A DNA stretch of 64,000 nucleotides from Bacillus sp. (in: firmicutes) (lineage in GTDB: Bacteria; Bacillota; Bacilli; Bacillales; Bacillaceae_J): contig DUSF01000017.1 in NCBI GenBank assembly GCA_012842745.1, forward strand, positions 1 through 64,000, given 5' to 3'. Below the pieces are notes generated by a model, which saw only the letters and a list, made by a program, of their open reading frames with translations, was not told the DNA's origin and ran no database searches. The position numbers and the translations under genes are program-made. This document shows, piece after piece, positions 55,571-64,000 of this stretch (within the stretch, counting starts at the first letter, position 1; the number at the start of each line of letters is the position of its first letter).

Positions 55571-56541
55571 TATTTTTTCCTCTTACTCATCCTTCCTAAA
55601 ATAAACGCACCTGCTGTTAAACCGATTATTGTATTTGTTTTCTTATTAAAGATTGATTTAGCAACAAGATTGATGTTTTGCGGCCTTTCCGCCAAGCGGC
55701 GCATGAAATAACCATACCAATCCTTTCCAAACGGCACATACGTACAGAAGTTGTAGCCTTCTTCCGCTAGCTGTAGTTGTAATTCTCTTCTAAAGCCGTA
55801 AAGCATTTGAAATTCATATTTATCTTTCGGGATATTATGTTGCTCCACAATTTTTTTCAAATGGTTAATAATATGATGGTCATGTGTAGCAATTGATGTG
55901 AATTTACCGTTTAATAAATGCCATTCGGTAATCTTAATATAATTAGCATCGATATCTTTTTTGTCTTGGTACGCAATTTCGGCCGGTTCTTTATAGGCAC
56001 CCTTTACAATCCGAATGCGTAAATCTTTATATTTCTCAGTATATTCCTGTGCTTTATGGAAATAAGCTTGAACAACTGTACCAACATTATCAAAATCCCG
56101 CAAAAGCACATCGAGAGCATCATAGGCAGGCTGAAGATGGCCTGAATCTTCGATGTCAAAGTTTACAAACATATTGTAAGTCTTTGCCTTTTCGAGAATT
56201 TCCCATAAATTCGCTAAAGCGAAATCAAAATCAATATCTAACCCTAATTGCGTCGGCTTTAATGAAATATGGGCGTCAACTTGATTTTCATGAATCGCTT
56301 CAATTACTTTGAGAATATTTTCTTTTGCTTCAATTGCTTCTTCTTTTTTATATACAAATTCCCCGAGATTATCGACCGTACAAGAAATCCCATTGGAGTT
56401 GAGCTCTTTAATACTTTTAATGACTTCTGGTATATTTGTACCCGCTACGACACTTTGCGCACCTAATTTTAACCCATATTTTTTGGCAGCATTATTTAAA
56501 AATTGGTTTTGCGAAAGGCCAATAAAAAATTCTTTTAACAT
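55570..56541 (-). CDS. Proline dehydrogenase (PRODH)
   Basis: FAD enzyme that oxidises proline to pyrroline-5-carboxylate, passing electrons to quinone. The 323-residue beta-alpha barrel shows ISLKPTQLGL, MFVNFDIEDS, VVQAYFHKA (V-x-Q-A-Y-L-like FAD motif), RIVKGAYKEP, IATHDHHII, FQMLYGFRRE and YFMRRLAERPQN (substrate-binding R-R). The ATG at 56541 follows GGGAG by nine bases. A C-terminal hydrophobic tail (TNTIIGLTAGAFILGRM) may bind the membrane. The pyrroline-5-carboxylate dehydrogenase gene is not adjacent. Confidence 0.88.
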   Translation of the reverse strand: MLKEFFIGLSQNQFLNNAAKKYGLKLGAQSVVAGTNIPEVIKSIKELNSNGISCTVDNLGEFVYKKEEAIEAKENILKVIEAIHENQVDAHISLKPTQLGLDIDFDFALANLWEILEKAKTYNMFVNFDIEDSGHLQPAYDALDVLLRDFDNVGTVVQAYFHKAQEYTEKYKDLRIRIVKGAYKEPAEIAYQDKKDIDANYIKITEWHLLNGKFTSIATHDHHIINHLKKIVEQHNIPKDKYEFQMLYGFRRELQLQLAEEGYNFCTYVPFGKDWYGYFMRRLAERPQNINLVAKSIFNKKTNTIIGLTAGAFILGRMSKRKK

Positions 56542-56619
56542 AGCGTTTACTCCCTTACTCAAAAATAAGCCCGCTCCTATTAAGAAATGGGCTACTTCAA
56601 CGTCAGCCATTTAACTCCA

Positions 56620-57960
56620 TTATTCTCCATCTCGTACAGCTTCTTTTACACTAACCTTCACTTTGATGATGCGCCGATTATTCATTTCCTTAACAGCAAA
56701 CTCAATATTTTTATACTCAATCACTGGTCGCTCATGAACTGCTGGGATATAGCCAAGCTGTCCAATCATAAATCCACTCAACGTATCATAATCGTGCGTT
56801 GGCAGGTCGACATGAAGGATATCTTCTACTTCATAGAGATTCATTGTCCCAGCCATTATATAATGAAATTCATCAATTACTTCAACCTCATTTACATCCA
56901 GCTCAGGCTCATCATATTCATCAAATAATTCACCAACAATTTCTTCAATCAAATCTTCAATCGTAACAATCCCATCTGTCCCGCCATATTCATCAATAAC
57001 AATCGCCATATGGGTGTTACTTTTTTGCATATCCCTAAATAATTGATCAATTTTAATCGATTCTAAAACGTAATAAGGCTCACGGACTAAATCACGTAAA
57101 TTGAAATAGGTTTGGTTATCACTCTCAATAAATTGGAATAAATCCTTAACATGCAAAATGCCAATAATTTTGTCAATATTCTCCTCGTATACAGGCACTC
57201 TTGTATATTTTTCAACATTTGCAATATGAAGTGTTTCTTTCAAACTAAAGTCAGCGGGAATGGCCACAATATTTGTCCTATGGGTCATAATGTCAGAAAC
57301 CGTTTTATTATCAAACTCAAAAATATTATTTATCATTTCTTTTTCAGCTTCTTGAATGGTCCCTTTTTCTTGTCCTACATCGACCATCATCCGAATTTCT
57401 TCCTCTGTAACGTCTTCATCATCGGCATTAGGGTCAAGGCCAAACATCTTTACAATTACATTTGTAGACAATGTCAAAAACTTAACAAAAGGATAGTTAA
57501 CTTTAGATAGCACCGTTAATGGAGTGACTGCAATAAATGAAATCTGCTCTGCCTTTTGTAAAGCAAGTCTTTTCGGAACGAGTTCACCGAATACTAACGT
57601 GAAATAAGATAAAACCAATGTAATCACTACAGTAGAAATCGTTTCAAGTGTCCCCTTAGCAATCGGCATTCCTAAGTTATAGAGATATTCCGCCAACCTT
57701 CCGGCAAAGCTCCCTGCAGCAAAAGCACTCGCCAAAAATCCAGCAATTGTAATCCCAATTTGAATCGTTGCTAAGAAGCGGCTCGGCTCCATTAAAAGAG
57801 ATTGAACTAATTTTGCTTTTTTATGCCCGCTATCAGCCATTACCTTTATCTTATTATCATTTAACGAAACAAGTGCCATTTCAGATGCTGCAAAAAATGC
57901 ATTTAACAAAATTAGTACAAGGAGTACGAATATTTCGGCGCCCAAGAAATCTACCCCCAA
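56620..57960 (-). CDS. HlyC/CorC (CNNM) family transporter with CBS domains
   Basis: A 446-residue membrane protein: an N-terminal DUF21/CNNM domain with about four helices (LLNAFFAASEMALVSLNDNK; TIQIGITIAGFLASAFAAGS; VVITLVLSYFTLVFGELVPK), a CBS pair (IMTHRTNIVAIP; TDGIVTIEDLIEEIVGEL) and a CorC/HlyC C-terminal domain. Related Bacillus proteins (YhdP, YqhB) are linked to Mg2+ efflux or homeostasis. Paralogue identity cannot be fixed by eye. It lies just upstream of proline dehydrogenase on the same strand. Confidence 0.85.
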   Translation of the reverse strand: MGVDFLGAEIFVLLVLILLNAFFAASEMALVSLNDNKIKVMADSGHKKAKLVQSLLMEPSRFLATIQIGITIAGFLASAFAAGSFAGRLAEYLYNLGMPIAKGTLETISTVVITLVLSYFTLVFGELVPKRLALQKAEQISFIAVTPLTVLSKVNYPFVKFLTLSTNVIVKMFGLDPNADDEDVTEEEIRMMVDVGQEKGTIQEAEKEMINNIFEFDNKTVSDIMTHRTNIVAIPADFSLKETLHIANVEKYTRVPVYEENIDKIIGILHVKDLFQFIESDNQTYFNLRDLVREPYYVLESIKIDQLFRDMQKSNTHMAIVIDEYGGTDGIVTIEDLIEEIVGELFDEYDEPELDVNEVEVIDEFHYIMAGTMNLYEVEDILHVDLPTHDYDTLSGFMIGQLGYIPAVHERPVIEYKNIEFAVKEMNNRRIIKVKVSVKEAVRDGE

Positions 57961-58214
57961 ATATATAAATATTTTCTACAATCATTACTTTATCAAAATT
58001 TAAATTTCTTGCATATAAAATGGTGCTTTATGTGGCTATGTATTTTAGAACATTAAAATTATTGTGTCACGGTTCTCTATTTATCATTCCCAATGAGGTT
58101 TCAATGCATCAAAAACTCATTTTAAAAATATTGTTGACTTATTCAAAACCATTAATTATTATAAATAATATAATTCAAATCAAATTACTCGGTTATTAAG
58201 GAGGAGACAGAAAT

Positions 58215-59282
58215 ATGGTACAGATGATTTTCACCGGGTTACTTTGTGGGGCATTGCTTGGATTTGTGATGCAGAGAGGCCGTTTCTGCTTAACTGGCGG
58301 ATTTAGAGATATGTATATAGCAAAAGATAATCGTATGTTTTATGCTTTATTAATTGCCATTGCTGTCCAAAGCGTTGGTGTCTATTCGTTAATTCAGATC
58401 GGAAAATTCGAGTATTCTGCAGGCGCCTTTCCATGGACAGCCGTTATTGTTGGGGCTTTTATATTCGGAATTGGGATAGTTCTTGCAGGCGGTTGTGCAA
58501 CAGGCACATGGTACCGCGCAGGTGAAGGTCTTATTGGCAGTTGGATTGCACTAACCGGTTACATGCTAATGAGCGCCATTATGAAATCTGGACCATTAGC
58601 AACTGTTAATGAATCATTTAAAACTACTCAACTCCCAACAAACTCTATTTCCGAAAGTTTCGGAATTTCTGTTTGGGTATTAATCGCTATTTTTGTAGCA
58701 ATTGTATTTGCCATTGTAGTTAAGGAACTAAGAAAACCAAAGGTTGTTATTCCTGCGATGAAGCCAAAGCGGACTGGTCTAGCTCATCTCTTATTTGAAA
58801 AACGTTGGCATCCATTTTTTACAGCCATTTTAGTTGGACTAATTGCAACTCTTGCTTGGCCACTCAGTGCCGCAACTGGAAGGGTTTTTGGGCTTGGAAT
58901 CACAACTCCTTCAGCTAATATTTTACAATACTTGGTGAGCGGCGATGTTAAAATTTTAAACTGGGGCGTATTCCTCGTACTTGGCATTTTTCTCGGCTCT
59001 TTTATAGCTGCAAAGGCAAGTCGCGAATTTCGCTTTAGAATGCCTGATACAAAAACAGGTGTTACAAGTTTCATTGGCGGAATTTTAATGGGCTTTGGTG
59101 CTAGCCTAGCTGGTGGATGTTCCATCGGTAATGGTTTAGTTATGACGGCCATGATGACATGGCAAGGTTGGGTTGGATTAATGTTTATGATTTTAGGGAC
59201 TTGGTCTGCATCCTATTTCATGTTTGTTCGAGTTAGTGTTAAAAAGAAAACTATTACAGCGAAATCAGCAGTTACTGCATAG
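58215..59282 (+). CDS. YeeE/YedE-family sulfur-compound transporter
   Basis: A 355-residue membrane protein with about nine to ten helices of the YeeE/YedE (TsuA) family, which imports thiosulfate or related sulfur compounds. Two half-repeats each carry a conserved Cys-rich signature: MQRGRFCLTGGFRD and GGCATGTWYRAGEG in the first, LAGGCSIGNGL in the second. It is followed 12 bases later by tusA, the usual partner, and preceded by AGGAGG. Selenium delivery by a YedE/YedF pair is an alternative. Confidence 0.85.
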   Translation: MVQMIFTGLLCGALLGFVMQRGRFCLTGGFRDMYIAKDNRMFYALLIAIAVQSVGVYSLIQIGKFEYSAGAFPWTAVIVGAFIFGIGIVLAGGCATGTWYRAGEGLIGSWIALTGYMLMSAIMKSGPLATVNESFKTTQLPTNSISESFGISVWVLIAIFVAIVFAIVVKELRKPKVVIPAMKPKRTGLAHLLFEKRWHPFFTAILVGLIATLAWPLSAATGRVFGLGITTPSANILQYLVSGDVKILNWGVFLVLGIFLGSFIAAKASREFRFRMPDTKTGVTSFIGGILMGFGASLAGGCSIGNGLVMTAMMTWQGWVGLMFMILGTWSASYFMFVRVSVKKKTITAKSAVTA

Positions 59283-59294
59283 GAGGAATGAATC

Positions 59295-59519
59295 TTGCAA
59301 AAAACATTAGAAGTCATGGGTCAAGTTTGTCCTTTTCCATTAGTAGAGGCAAAAAAGGCAATTGCGGATTTGCATTCAGGAGACGAATTAATCGTTCAAT
59401 TTGATTGCACACAAGCAACAGATAGTATCCCTCGCTGGGCTGCCGAAGCTGGCCATAAAATCACCAATTTTGAGCAAATCGGCGAAGCAGCTTGGACCAT
59501 TACTGTGCAGAAAAATTAG
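59295..59519 (+). CDS. tusA: TusA-family sulfur carrier
   Basis: A 74-residue sulfur carrier that holds a persulfide on the Cys of its CPxP motif (VMGQVCPFPLVEAKKAI). The C-terminal strand and helix (ELIVQFDCTQATDSI; GHKITNFEQ) are normal. Translation starts at TTG, eight bases after AGGAGG. It is coupled to the YeeE gene and should receive sulfur from the imported compound for distribution to sulfurtransferases. Confidence 0.88.
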   Translation: MQKTLEVMGQVCPFPLVEAKKAIADLHSGDELIVQFDCTQATDSIPRWAAEAGHKITNFEQIGEAAWTITVQKN

Positions 59520-59529
59520 TACATTATAT

Positions 59530-59562
59530 AAGCTCTGGGAATTGTTAAAGGTCCCAGAGCTT
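59530..59562 (+). terminator. Terminator of the YeeE-tusA operon
   Basis: Perfect 11-bp stem AAGCTCTGGGA/TCCCAGAGCTT after the tusA stop, followed by TAATTATT. Confidence 0.85.
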
Positions 59563-59751
59563 TAATTATTAAGAATCCATAATTTACTACATAAATAAGG
59601 GGAATTAATATGGAGCAGTTCTTTACCTAGCAATTAGTTTGAAATTTTTACTTCTTATAACGAACCATTCCAATTATAATAATTAGGTGTGATGCTCATC
59701 ATGCCTATTTTTTTTGCTTAATACAAAATTTACAACAAGGGAGAAGAAACA

Positions 59752-60660
59752 ATGTGGTTTATTTTTTCGCTTTTAACAGCATTAGCTTGGGGTAGTGCTG
59801 ACCTATTTTATAAAAAAGGATCCAACAGCGACGATAAGTACAGTCACCTTAAAATTGTCACGATTGTAGGCTTAGTCATGGGGCTTCATGGCACAGCCTA
59901 CATGCTTTTGAAAGGAATCGCGTTTGATCCATTTGATATGGTAAGATATTTACCTGTTTCTGGACTTTATATTTTATCAATGACGATTGGTTATATCGGA
60001 TTAAGGTATATTGAGCTTTCCATTGCTTCACCTGTGCAAAATTCTTCAGGAGCAGTCACTGCCATCTTATTATTCATCTTTTTCCCGCAGGACCTTGGTT
60101 TCATTGATGTAGCAGGTATAGCTATTATTACTTTTGGTGTCGTTGGTCTTGCCTTCTTAGAAAAAAGAGCTGAAGTAATAGCCCTTAAAATAAGCACAGC
60201 TCCAATCGATAAAAAATATCAAATCGGCTTTTTGGCGATTACTTTTCCGATTATATATTGTGTTATCGATGGTCTTGGAACTTTTGCTGATGGAATTTAT
60301 CTCGATGAAATGAAGCTTATTAGTGAAGATTCAGCCCTTCTTGCCTATGAATTCACTTTTTTCATTTGTGGTGCAATTGCCTTTATATTTTTAAAAGGCA
60401 TCAAAAAAGTAGACTTTGCTATTTTCAAAGAGCGTGATAAAGGCTTAGCAGCTATTTTTGAAACAACTGGACAATTTTTTTATGTTTTTGCGATGGCCAA
60501 AAATGCAATTATCGCTGCACCACTAATTGCATCCTATAGCATTTTTTCGGTCATCCTTTCAAGAATTTTTCTAAAGGAAAGACTAAGCAAAAATCATTAC
60601 GCTGTCATCATCGTTGTCATGTTAGGTATCATTCTGCTTGGGGTTGCGGATGAGCTATAA
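59752..60660 (+). CDS. DMT-superfamily permease (EamA-like)
   Basis: A 302-residue membrane protein with about ten helices. WFIFSLLTALAWGSADLFYK opens repeat one, and the second repeat starts near GFLAITFPIIYCVIDGLGTF. Both repeats end with sequences like VIIVVMLGIILLGV. It belongs to the DMT superfamily but is distinct from the exporter at 25869. The substrate is unknown. The ribosome site is GGGAG; a hairpin terminator follows. Confidence 0.78.
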   Translation: MWFIFSLLTALAWGSADLFYKKGSNSDDKYSHLKIVTIVGLVMGLHGTAYMLLKGIAFDPFDMVRYLPVSGLYILSMTIGYIGLRYIELSIASPVQNSSGAVTAILLFIFFPQDLGFIDVAGIAIITFGVVGLAFLEKRAEVIALKISTAPIDKKYQIGFLAITFPIIYCVIDGLGTFADGIYLDEMKLISEDSALLAYEFTFFICGAIAFIFLKGIKKVDFAIFKERDKGLAAIFETTGQFFYVFAMAKNAIIAAPLIASYSIFSVILSRIFLKERLSKNHYAVIIVVMLGIILLGVADEL

Positions 60661-60734
60661 CTTTATTAATAAGAATAGTGAATGGCATTTGCACTATCCC
60701 CACCGATTGAGAACTAAAAAATATTGAAAAATGC

Positions 60735-60777
60735 AAAATAGCAATTCATTTCGCGCAGAGCATTGAGTTGCTATTTT
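60735..60777 (+). terminator. Terminator after the DMT permease gene
   Basis: AAAATAGCAATTCA pairs with TGAGTTGCTATTTT (one mismatch) and runs into T-rich sequence. Confidence 0.8.
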
Positions 60778-60915
60778 TATTATATTTTTTCATCGTAATG
60801 CACAATAGAGCCATATTGTTCACTACAATTTAACAGAAACATATTTCGAAATTAATATTGAATAAACACAAGGCTATAATCCCCATCCAAGGCTCCAAAT
60901 TCCGAAAATAGGTAC

Positions 60916-61824
60916 CTACGCTTCGGAAGCAAGGTATTTTTCCACAAAACGCAAAAAAATCTTAGCGCACGGTGATAAATATCGTCCCTCAAAGTAAAAG
61001 ACAGAAACCCAGCGTGAAAGAGGAGGGTCCAAGGATAAAATAGATATTGATGGGCCCGGAGATTCTGCCATTAACCGCGGGAGAACCGAAACCCCTAGTC
61101 CTTCCGCTACTAGTGTTCGTGGGGAGGCACACTCGTATGCAATAAGTGGCTCAAAGCCTTCTCTCATGCACGTCGCAATAAGCTGCGAACGAATTCCGGA
61201 CCCCTCCTTAAAGGATACAAATGATTCTTCACTAAGTTCTTTAATAGAAATTGCTTTTTTCTTCTCTAGTGGGTGTCCTTTGGTTACAGCTAAAACCAAT
61301 TCATCTTGATAAAGAGGCTTTGAACAAATTCCCTTTGGCGCAACTAAATTTATTAAATGCGTTGAGTATTTAATATCCACTGCATGGGCCAAAGCAAGAT
61401 CTAATTCCCCCTTTTTGAGAGCATCTAGCAACGGTTCAGTAGTGTTCTCCCTTATAAACACTTTAATCTTAGGAAACTCTTTCCCAAATTCCACGAGCAA
61501 CCTTGGCAGCCTAGTTTGCACTAGGGACTCTAGCGCTCCTACTATAATGTTACCGTGCGGGTAGTTTATGAACCCTTTAACTGAATCTTTTGCCCTTTGT
61601 GCCTCCGCTAAAGTCTTTTCAGCACCAATATAGAATTGCTCCCCAGCCTCTGTTAAGGTTACCCCTCTGCCAGTTCGTTTAAAAAGCTTGAGGCCCAGTT
61701 CCTGTTCCAAATTACCAATTTGTTGCGAGAGAGCTGGCTGAGCTATATTTAATCGTTCGGACGCTCTTGTAAAATTATTTAGTCTTGCCACTTCAACGAA
61801 GTAAGTTAGTTGCTTAAGCTCCAT
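60916..61824 (-). CDS. LysR-family regulator (divergent MFS gene)
   Basis: A 302-residue LysR regulator. Winged helix: MELKQLTYFVEVARLNNFTR and RLNIAQPALSQQIGNLEQEL; effector domain from about residue 90 (IIVGALESLVQTRLPRLLVE). It resembles GltC/CynR-type members. It is divergent from an OFA-type transporter with an ATTGT-N7-ACAAT dyad between them, so it probably controls that transporter in response to its substrate. Confidence 0.82.
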   Translation of the reverse strand: MELKQLTYFVEVARLNNFTRASERLNIAQPALSQQIGNLEQELGLKLFKRTGRGVTLTEAGEQFYIGAEKTLAEAQRAKDSVKGFINYPHGNIIVGALESLVQTRLPRLLVEFGKEFPKIKVFIRENTTEPLLDALKKGELDLALAHAVDIKYSTHLINLVAPKGICSKPLYQDELVLAVTKGHPLEKKKAISIKELSEESFVSFKEGSGIRSQLIATCMREGFEPLIAYECASPRTLVAEGLGVSVLPRLMAESPGPSISILSLDPPLSRWVSVFYFEGRYLSPCAKIFLRFVEKYLASEA

Positions 61825-61858
61825 TCTTCAACGACCACCTTCATTTGCGAAATAAGTA

Positions 61859-61875
61859 ATTGTTATACCTACAAT
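61859..61875 (+). promoter_or_regulatory. LysR-type operator (T-N11-A dyad)
   Basis: ATTGT-TATACCT-ACAAT, a perfect 5-bp inverted repeat with T-N11-A geometry, midway between the divergent LysR and MFS genes. Confidence 0.55.
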
Positions 61876-61948
61876 AGCATATATATATTTTTCTTATCAA
61901 TTATGCCGTATTATAATCTTTTAATATAGAAAGGTAGGAGTACGGATT

Positions 61949-63211
61949 ATGAATAACGGCAAACGTCCTTATTATGGTTGGTATATTGTTATATGTGCTA
62001 CAGTTATTGTTTTGCTTTCAATGGGATTGCGAATGGGAATTGGACCTTTTGTTGAACCAGTTATGGCTGACTTAGATTTATCTCGAACGGAGCTATCATT
62101 CATTGTGGCAATCGGGATGATTGTTTATGGAGTTGGAATGCCAATAGCAGGACTGCTTTTGAAAACGTTAAGTAGTAGATTTATGATAGTAACAGGAGTA
62201 ATTATTGTTTGTTTATCGATTGTATGGGCCATAAATGCTACAGGGCCAGTTTCTTTTCTACTTTCCTTTGGTGTTTTTCTATCGCTTGGGCTTTCCTTTT
62301 TAAGCAATATTTCATTATCTCCGATTATCAGTAAATGGTTTGTTAGACAAAGAGGAAAAGCACTTTTTTATCTGGCAACAGGCGGAATGGCAGGCATTGC
62401 AGTTATGACTCCTCTTGAAACATGGTTAATCCAACTTGTAGGCTGGAAGCACACTCTTCTTATATTTGCAGGAGTATTCATTTGCATCATTGCTCCTTCG
62501 GCAATTTTTATTATGCGAGAAAATGTACCAGAAGGGGCTGACACTACAGGAGCAGTACGTAATCTAGTAAAACAAGAACCAGCAAATATTAGTATGAGGG
62601 ATGCAGTAAAGACAAATGCCTATTGGAAAATCATTCTCGGCTTATTTGCCTGTGGATTTGGGATGAATCTTTTAGGTTCTCATGGCGTACCTATGTTGGT
62701 AAACCATTGTTTTGACCCAATGATTGCTTCTTTTGGCGTTGGCATGATTGGTATTGTTGCAATGTTCAGTACAGTCGTCTTAGGACATGTAGCAGATCGA
62801 TTTCCTAGGAGAAATATTTTATTCCTAGTGTATTTTGTTCGCGGCCTTGGGTTAATCGGTTTAGTTTTAGCAGCCACGAAATGGCAGCTCTTTCTTGTAG
62901 CATTTAGTGGCGGATTAGTATGGTCAGGCTCTATTGCAATGTCTACCGCTATTTTAAGCGACCTTTATGGAACACGTTTACTTGGAATCTTAAATGGGTG
63001 GGCATACTTTATCGGACATCAAATTGGAGCAGCTTTGGGGTCATTTCTTGGTGGCTGGCTATATGATGCTTCTGGCACTTATTTATATGCATTTATCACT
63101 GCTGGTGCACTGTCCATTATTGCCAGCCTAGCATCGATTACATTGCCACAACATCTTTCCTTCAATAAGCAAATAAAAATAGGTGAACAGCATAATAGTG
63201 AGCAAACCTAA
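61949..63211 (+). CDS. MFS transporter, OFA/monocarboxylate type
   Basis: A 420-residue, 12-helix major facilitator. The N-terminus YYGWYIVICATVIVLLSMGL and FVEPVMADLDLSRTELSFIV are typical of the oxalate/formate antiporter-like (OFA) or monocarboxylate group; HVADRFPRRNILF is a motif A in the second half. The substrate is probably an organic acid but cannot be read from sequence. The ribosome site is GGTAGGAG. The LysR regulator is divergent and a strong terminator follows. Confidence 0.8.
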   Translation: MNNGKRPYYGWYIVICATVIVLLSMGLRMGIGPFVEPVMADLDLSRTELSFIVAIGMIVYGVGMPIAGLLLKTLSSRFMIVTGVIIVCLSIVWAINATGPVSFLLSFGVFLSLGLSFLSNISLSPIISKWFVRQRGKALFYLATGGMAGIAVMTPLETWLIQLVGWKHTLLIFAGVFICIIAPSAIFIMRENVPEGADTTGAVRNLVKQEPANISMRDAVKTNAYWKIILGLFACGFGMNLLGSHGVPMLVNHCFDPMIASFGVGMIGIVAMFSTVVLGHVADRFPRRNILFLVYFVRGLGLIGLVLAATKWQLFLVAFSGGLVWSGSIAMSTAILSDLYGTRLLGILNGWAYFIGHQIGAALGSFLGGWLYDASGTYLYAFITAGALSIIASLASITLPQHLSFNKQIKIGEQHNSEQT

Positions 63212-63233
63212 CCGGTTATGGGTAACAGATATT

Positions 63234-63276
63234 AAAAAAGTCCTGAAACAGTACATGAACTATTTCAGGACTTTTT
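63234..63276. terminator. Bidirectional terminator, MFS/DUF4256
   Basis: AAAAAAGTCCTGAAA pairs with TTTCAGGACTTTTT between convergent genes; U runs on both strands. Confidence 0.9.
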
Positions 63277-63287
63277 CCGTGCAAAAT

Positions 63288-63869
63288 TTAGACCCTTAGC
63301 GAGCCACGGAACCCTCTGGCAGCATAGTAAGATTCTGCACCATTGTGATATACGAAGACATGCCCGAAGCGACGATCGCAAAAAAGGGCACCGCCGAGTT
63401 CTCTAATATCAGATGGTGTTTGCACCCAACTCGACGTTTTCATATCGAAATTTTCAAGTTTCTGCAACGCTCGATATTGTTCTTCCGTTAATAGTTCAAT
63501 ACCCATGGCAGTTGCCATATCAATAGCGTTATTTTCTGGTTTATGATTTTTCCTTGACTCCAGCGCTTCACGGTCGTAACAAACACTCCTGCGACCTTTA
63601 GGACTTTCCGCTGAACAATCAAAAAAAATGTATTCGTCCTTTTTTTCATCATAATCAATAACATCTGGTTCACCGCCAGTTCTTTCCATTTCATTGAGTG
63701 ACCACAGTTTTTCAAGATTAGCATCCAGCTTTTCATGGACTTTAGCCCACTCAAGACCTTTATGTCGGTTCATGTTTTTTTCAAAACGGACTTTCAATAC
63801 TTTAAGTAAATCCTCACGTTGCTCTAGTGAAAACTCCTTATTATCGCTAACCTTATTTCCCTTGATCAC
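63288..63869 (-). CDS. DUF4256 protein
   Basis: A 193-residue soluble protein matching the DUF4256 pattern: FEKNMNRHKGLEWAKVHEKL, MERTGGEPDVI, FDCSAESPKGRRSVCYD, then VQTPSDIRELGGALFCDRRFG and VFVYHNGAESYYAARGFRG. The family has no known function. The start is a GTG eight bases after AAGGAGG; a TTG six codons upstream overlaps the ribosome site. Confidence 0.8.
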   Translation of the reverse strand: MIKGNKVSDNKEFSLEQREDLLKVLKVRFEKNMNRHKGLEWAKVHEKLDANLEKLWSLNEMERTGGEPDVIDYDEKKDEYIFFDCSAESPKGRRSVCYDREALESRKNHKPENNAIDMATAMGIELLTEEQYRALQKLENFDMKTSSWVQTPSDIRELGGALFCDRRFGHVFVYHNGAESYYAARGFRGSLRV

Positions 63870-64000
63870 GGTAGTTTCCTCCTTCAATAATGTTTAATTG
63901 AACTGAATCAGAGAAATTAGTTTCTTTTTATGATTATTTAAGGACATTTGGGGGAGATTAAATATTAAAAAAGTTAATAGTCGTTTACTGTGCAAAGGAA

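Overview
The window is low-GC Firmicute chromosome from the Bacillaceae. This rests on Bacillus-type genes recognised by sequence: BltR/BltD, YfjO, PdaA, YfkD/YfkE/YfkH, YfmM, YeeN, BH0509-type and YxcD-type small proteins, with strong AGGAGG ribosome sites, frequent TTG/GTG starts and U-tailed hairpin terminators. I cannot name the genus. No rRNA, tRNA or CRISPR array was seen.

Layout. (1) 0-2 kb: a MerR regulator (BltR-like) divergent from a spermidine acetyltransferase (BltD-like) and a second GNAT gene. (2) 2-17 kb: a worn accessory island. It holds two relics of one IS630-type transposase, a fragment of an MGMT-family gene, a 612-residue helical-repeat protein, a primase-polymerase/SF2 helicase fusion of the kind found in 'TOTE' conflict systems, a small gene plus a decayed retropepsin, a PLD-type nuclease, a phage terminase large subunit broken by a TGA, a DUF3990 toxin-like gene overlapping a small partner, an integrase fragment, an RNase HI protein with a catalytically altered HNH-like zinc ribbon, and a fresh ISL3 insertion with perfect 8-bp target duplication. 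A diverged copy of the 3' end of the neighbouring 23S rRNA methyltransferase gene lies 2.5 kb from the intact gene, which suggests repeated integration at that 3' end. (3) 17-30 kb: a conserved backbone in the B. subtilis order yfjO-pdaA-yfkD-yfkE-yfkH, interrupted by a class I fumarase, a sulfide:quinone oxidoreductase with a CstR-like operator, a DMT exporter, and a P1B4 metal-efflux ATPase with a Fur-type box.

(4) 30-43 kb: a deleted AgcS symporter, a double P-loop ATPase, the ABC-F protein YfmM, formate-THF ligase, release factor 3, a GltC-like LysR regulator divergent from NADP glutamate dehydrogenase, and a chemoreceptor. (5) 43-52 kb: a tryptophanase-family lyase with a possible leader attenuator, Hsp20, a GalT-like protein, a methyltransferase, YeeN, an acyl-CoA hydrolase/CoA-transferase, an orphan PurC and a 14-TM drug exporter. 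(6) 52-64 kb: an ECHDC3-like crotonase lacking both catalytic glutamates, a short FtsH paralogue, a Tim44-like/YxcD pair, proline dehydrogenase, a CNNM/HlyC transporter, a YeeE-TusA sulfur pair, a DMT permease, a LysR gene divergent from an OFA-type MFS gene, and DUF4256.

Functional themes are amino-acid catabolism feeding the TCA cycle (GdhA, PRODH, tryptophanase-like enzyme, fumarase, CoA-transferase), sulfide and sulfane-sulfur handling (SQR, YeeE, TusA), metal/redox homeostasis and C1/purine metabolism. The least explained signals are two intergenic arrays of a 9-bp GGACAATAA word on a strict 21-bp period, a family of GGAAGCAGGGGACGGTTC palindromes, and the nucleic-acid-processing genes of the 3-15 kb island.
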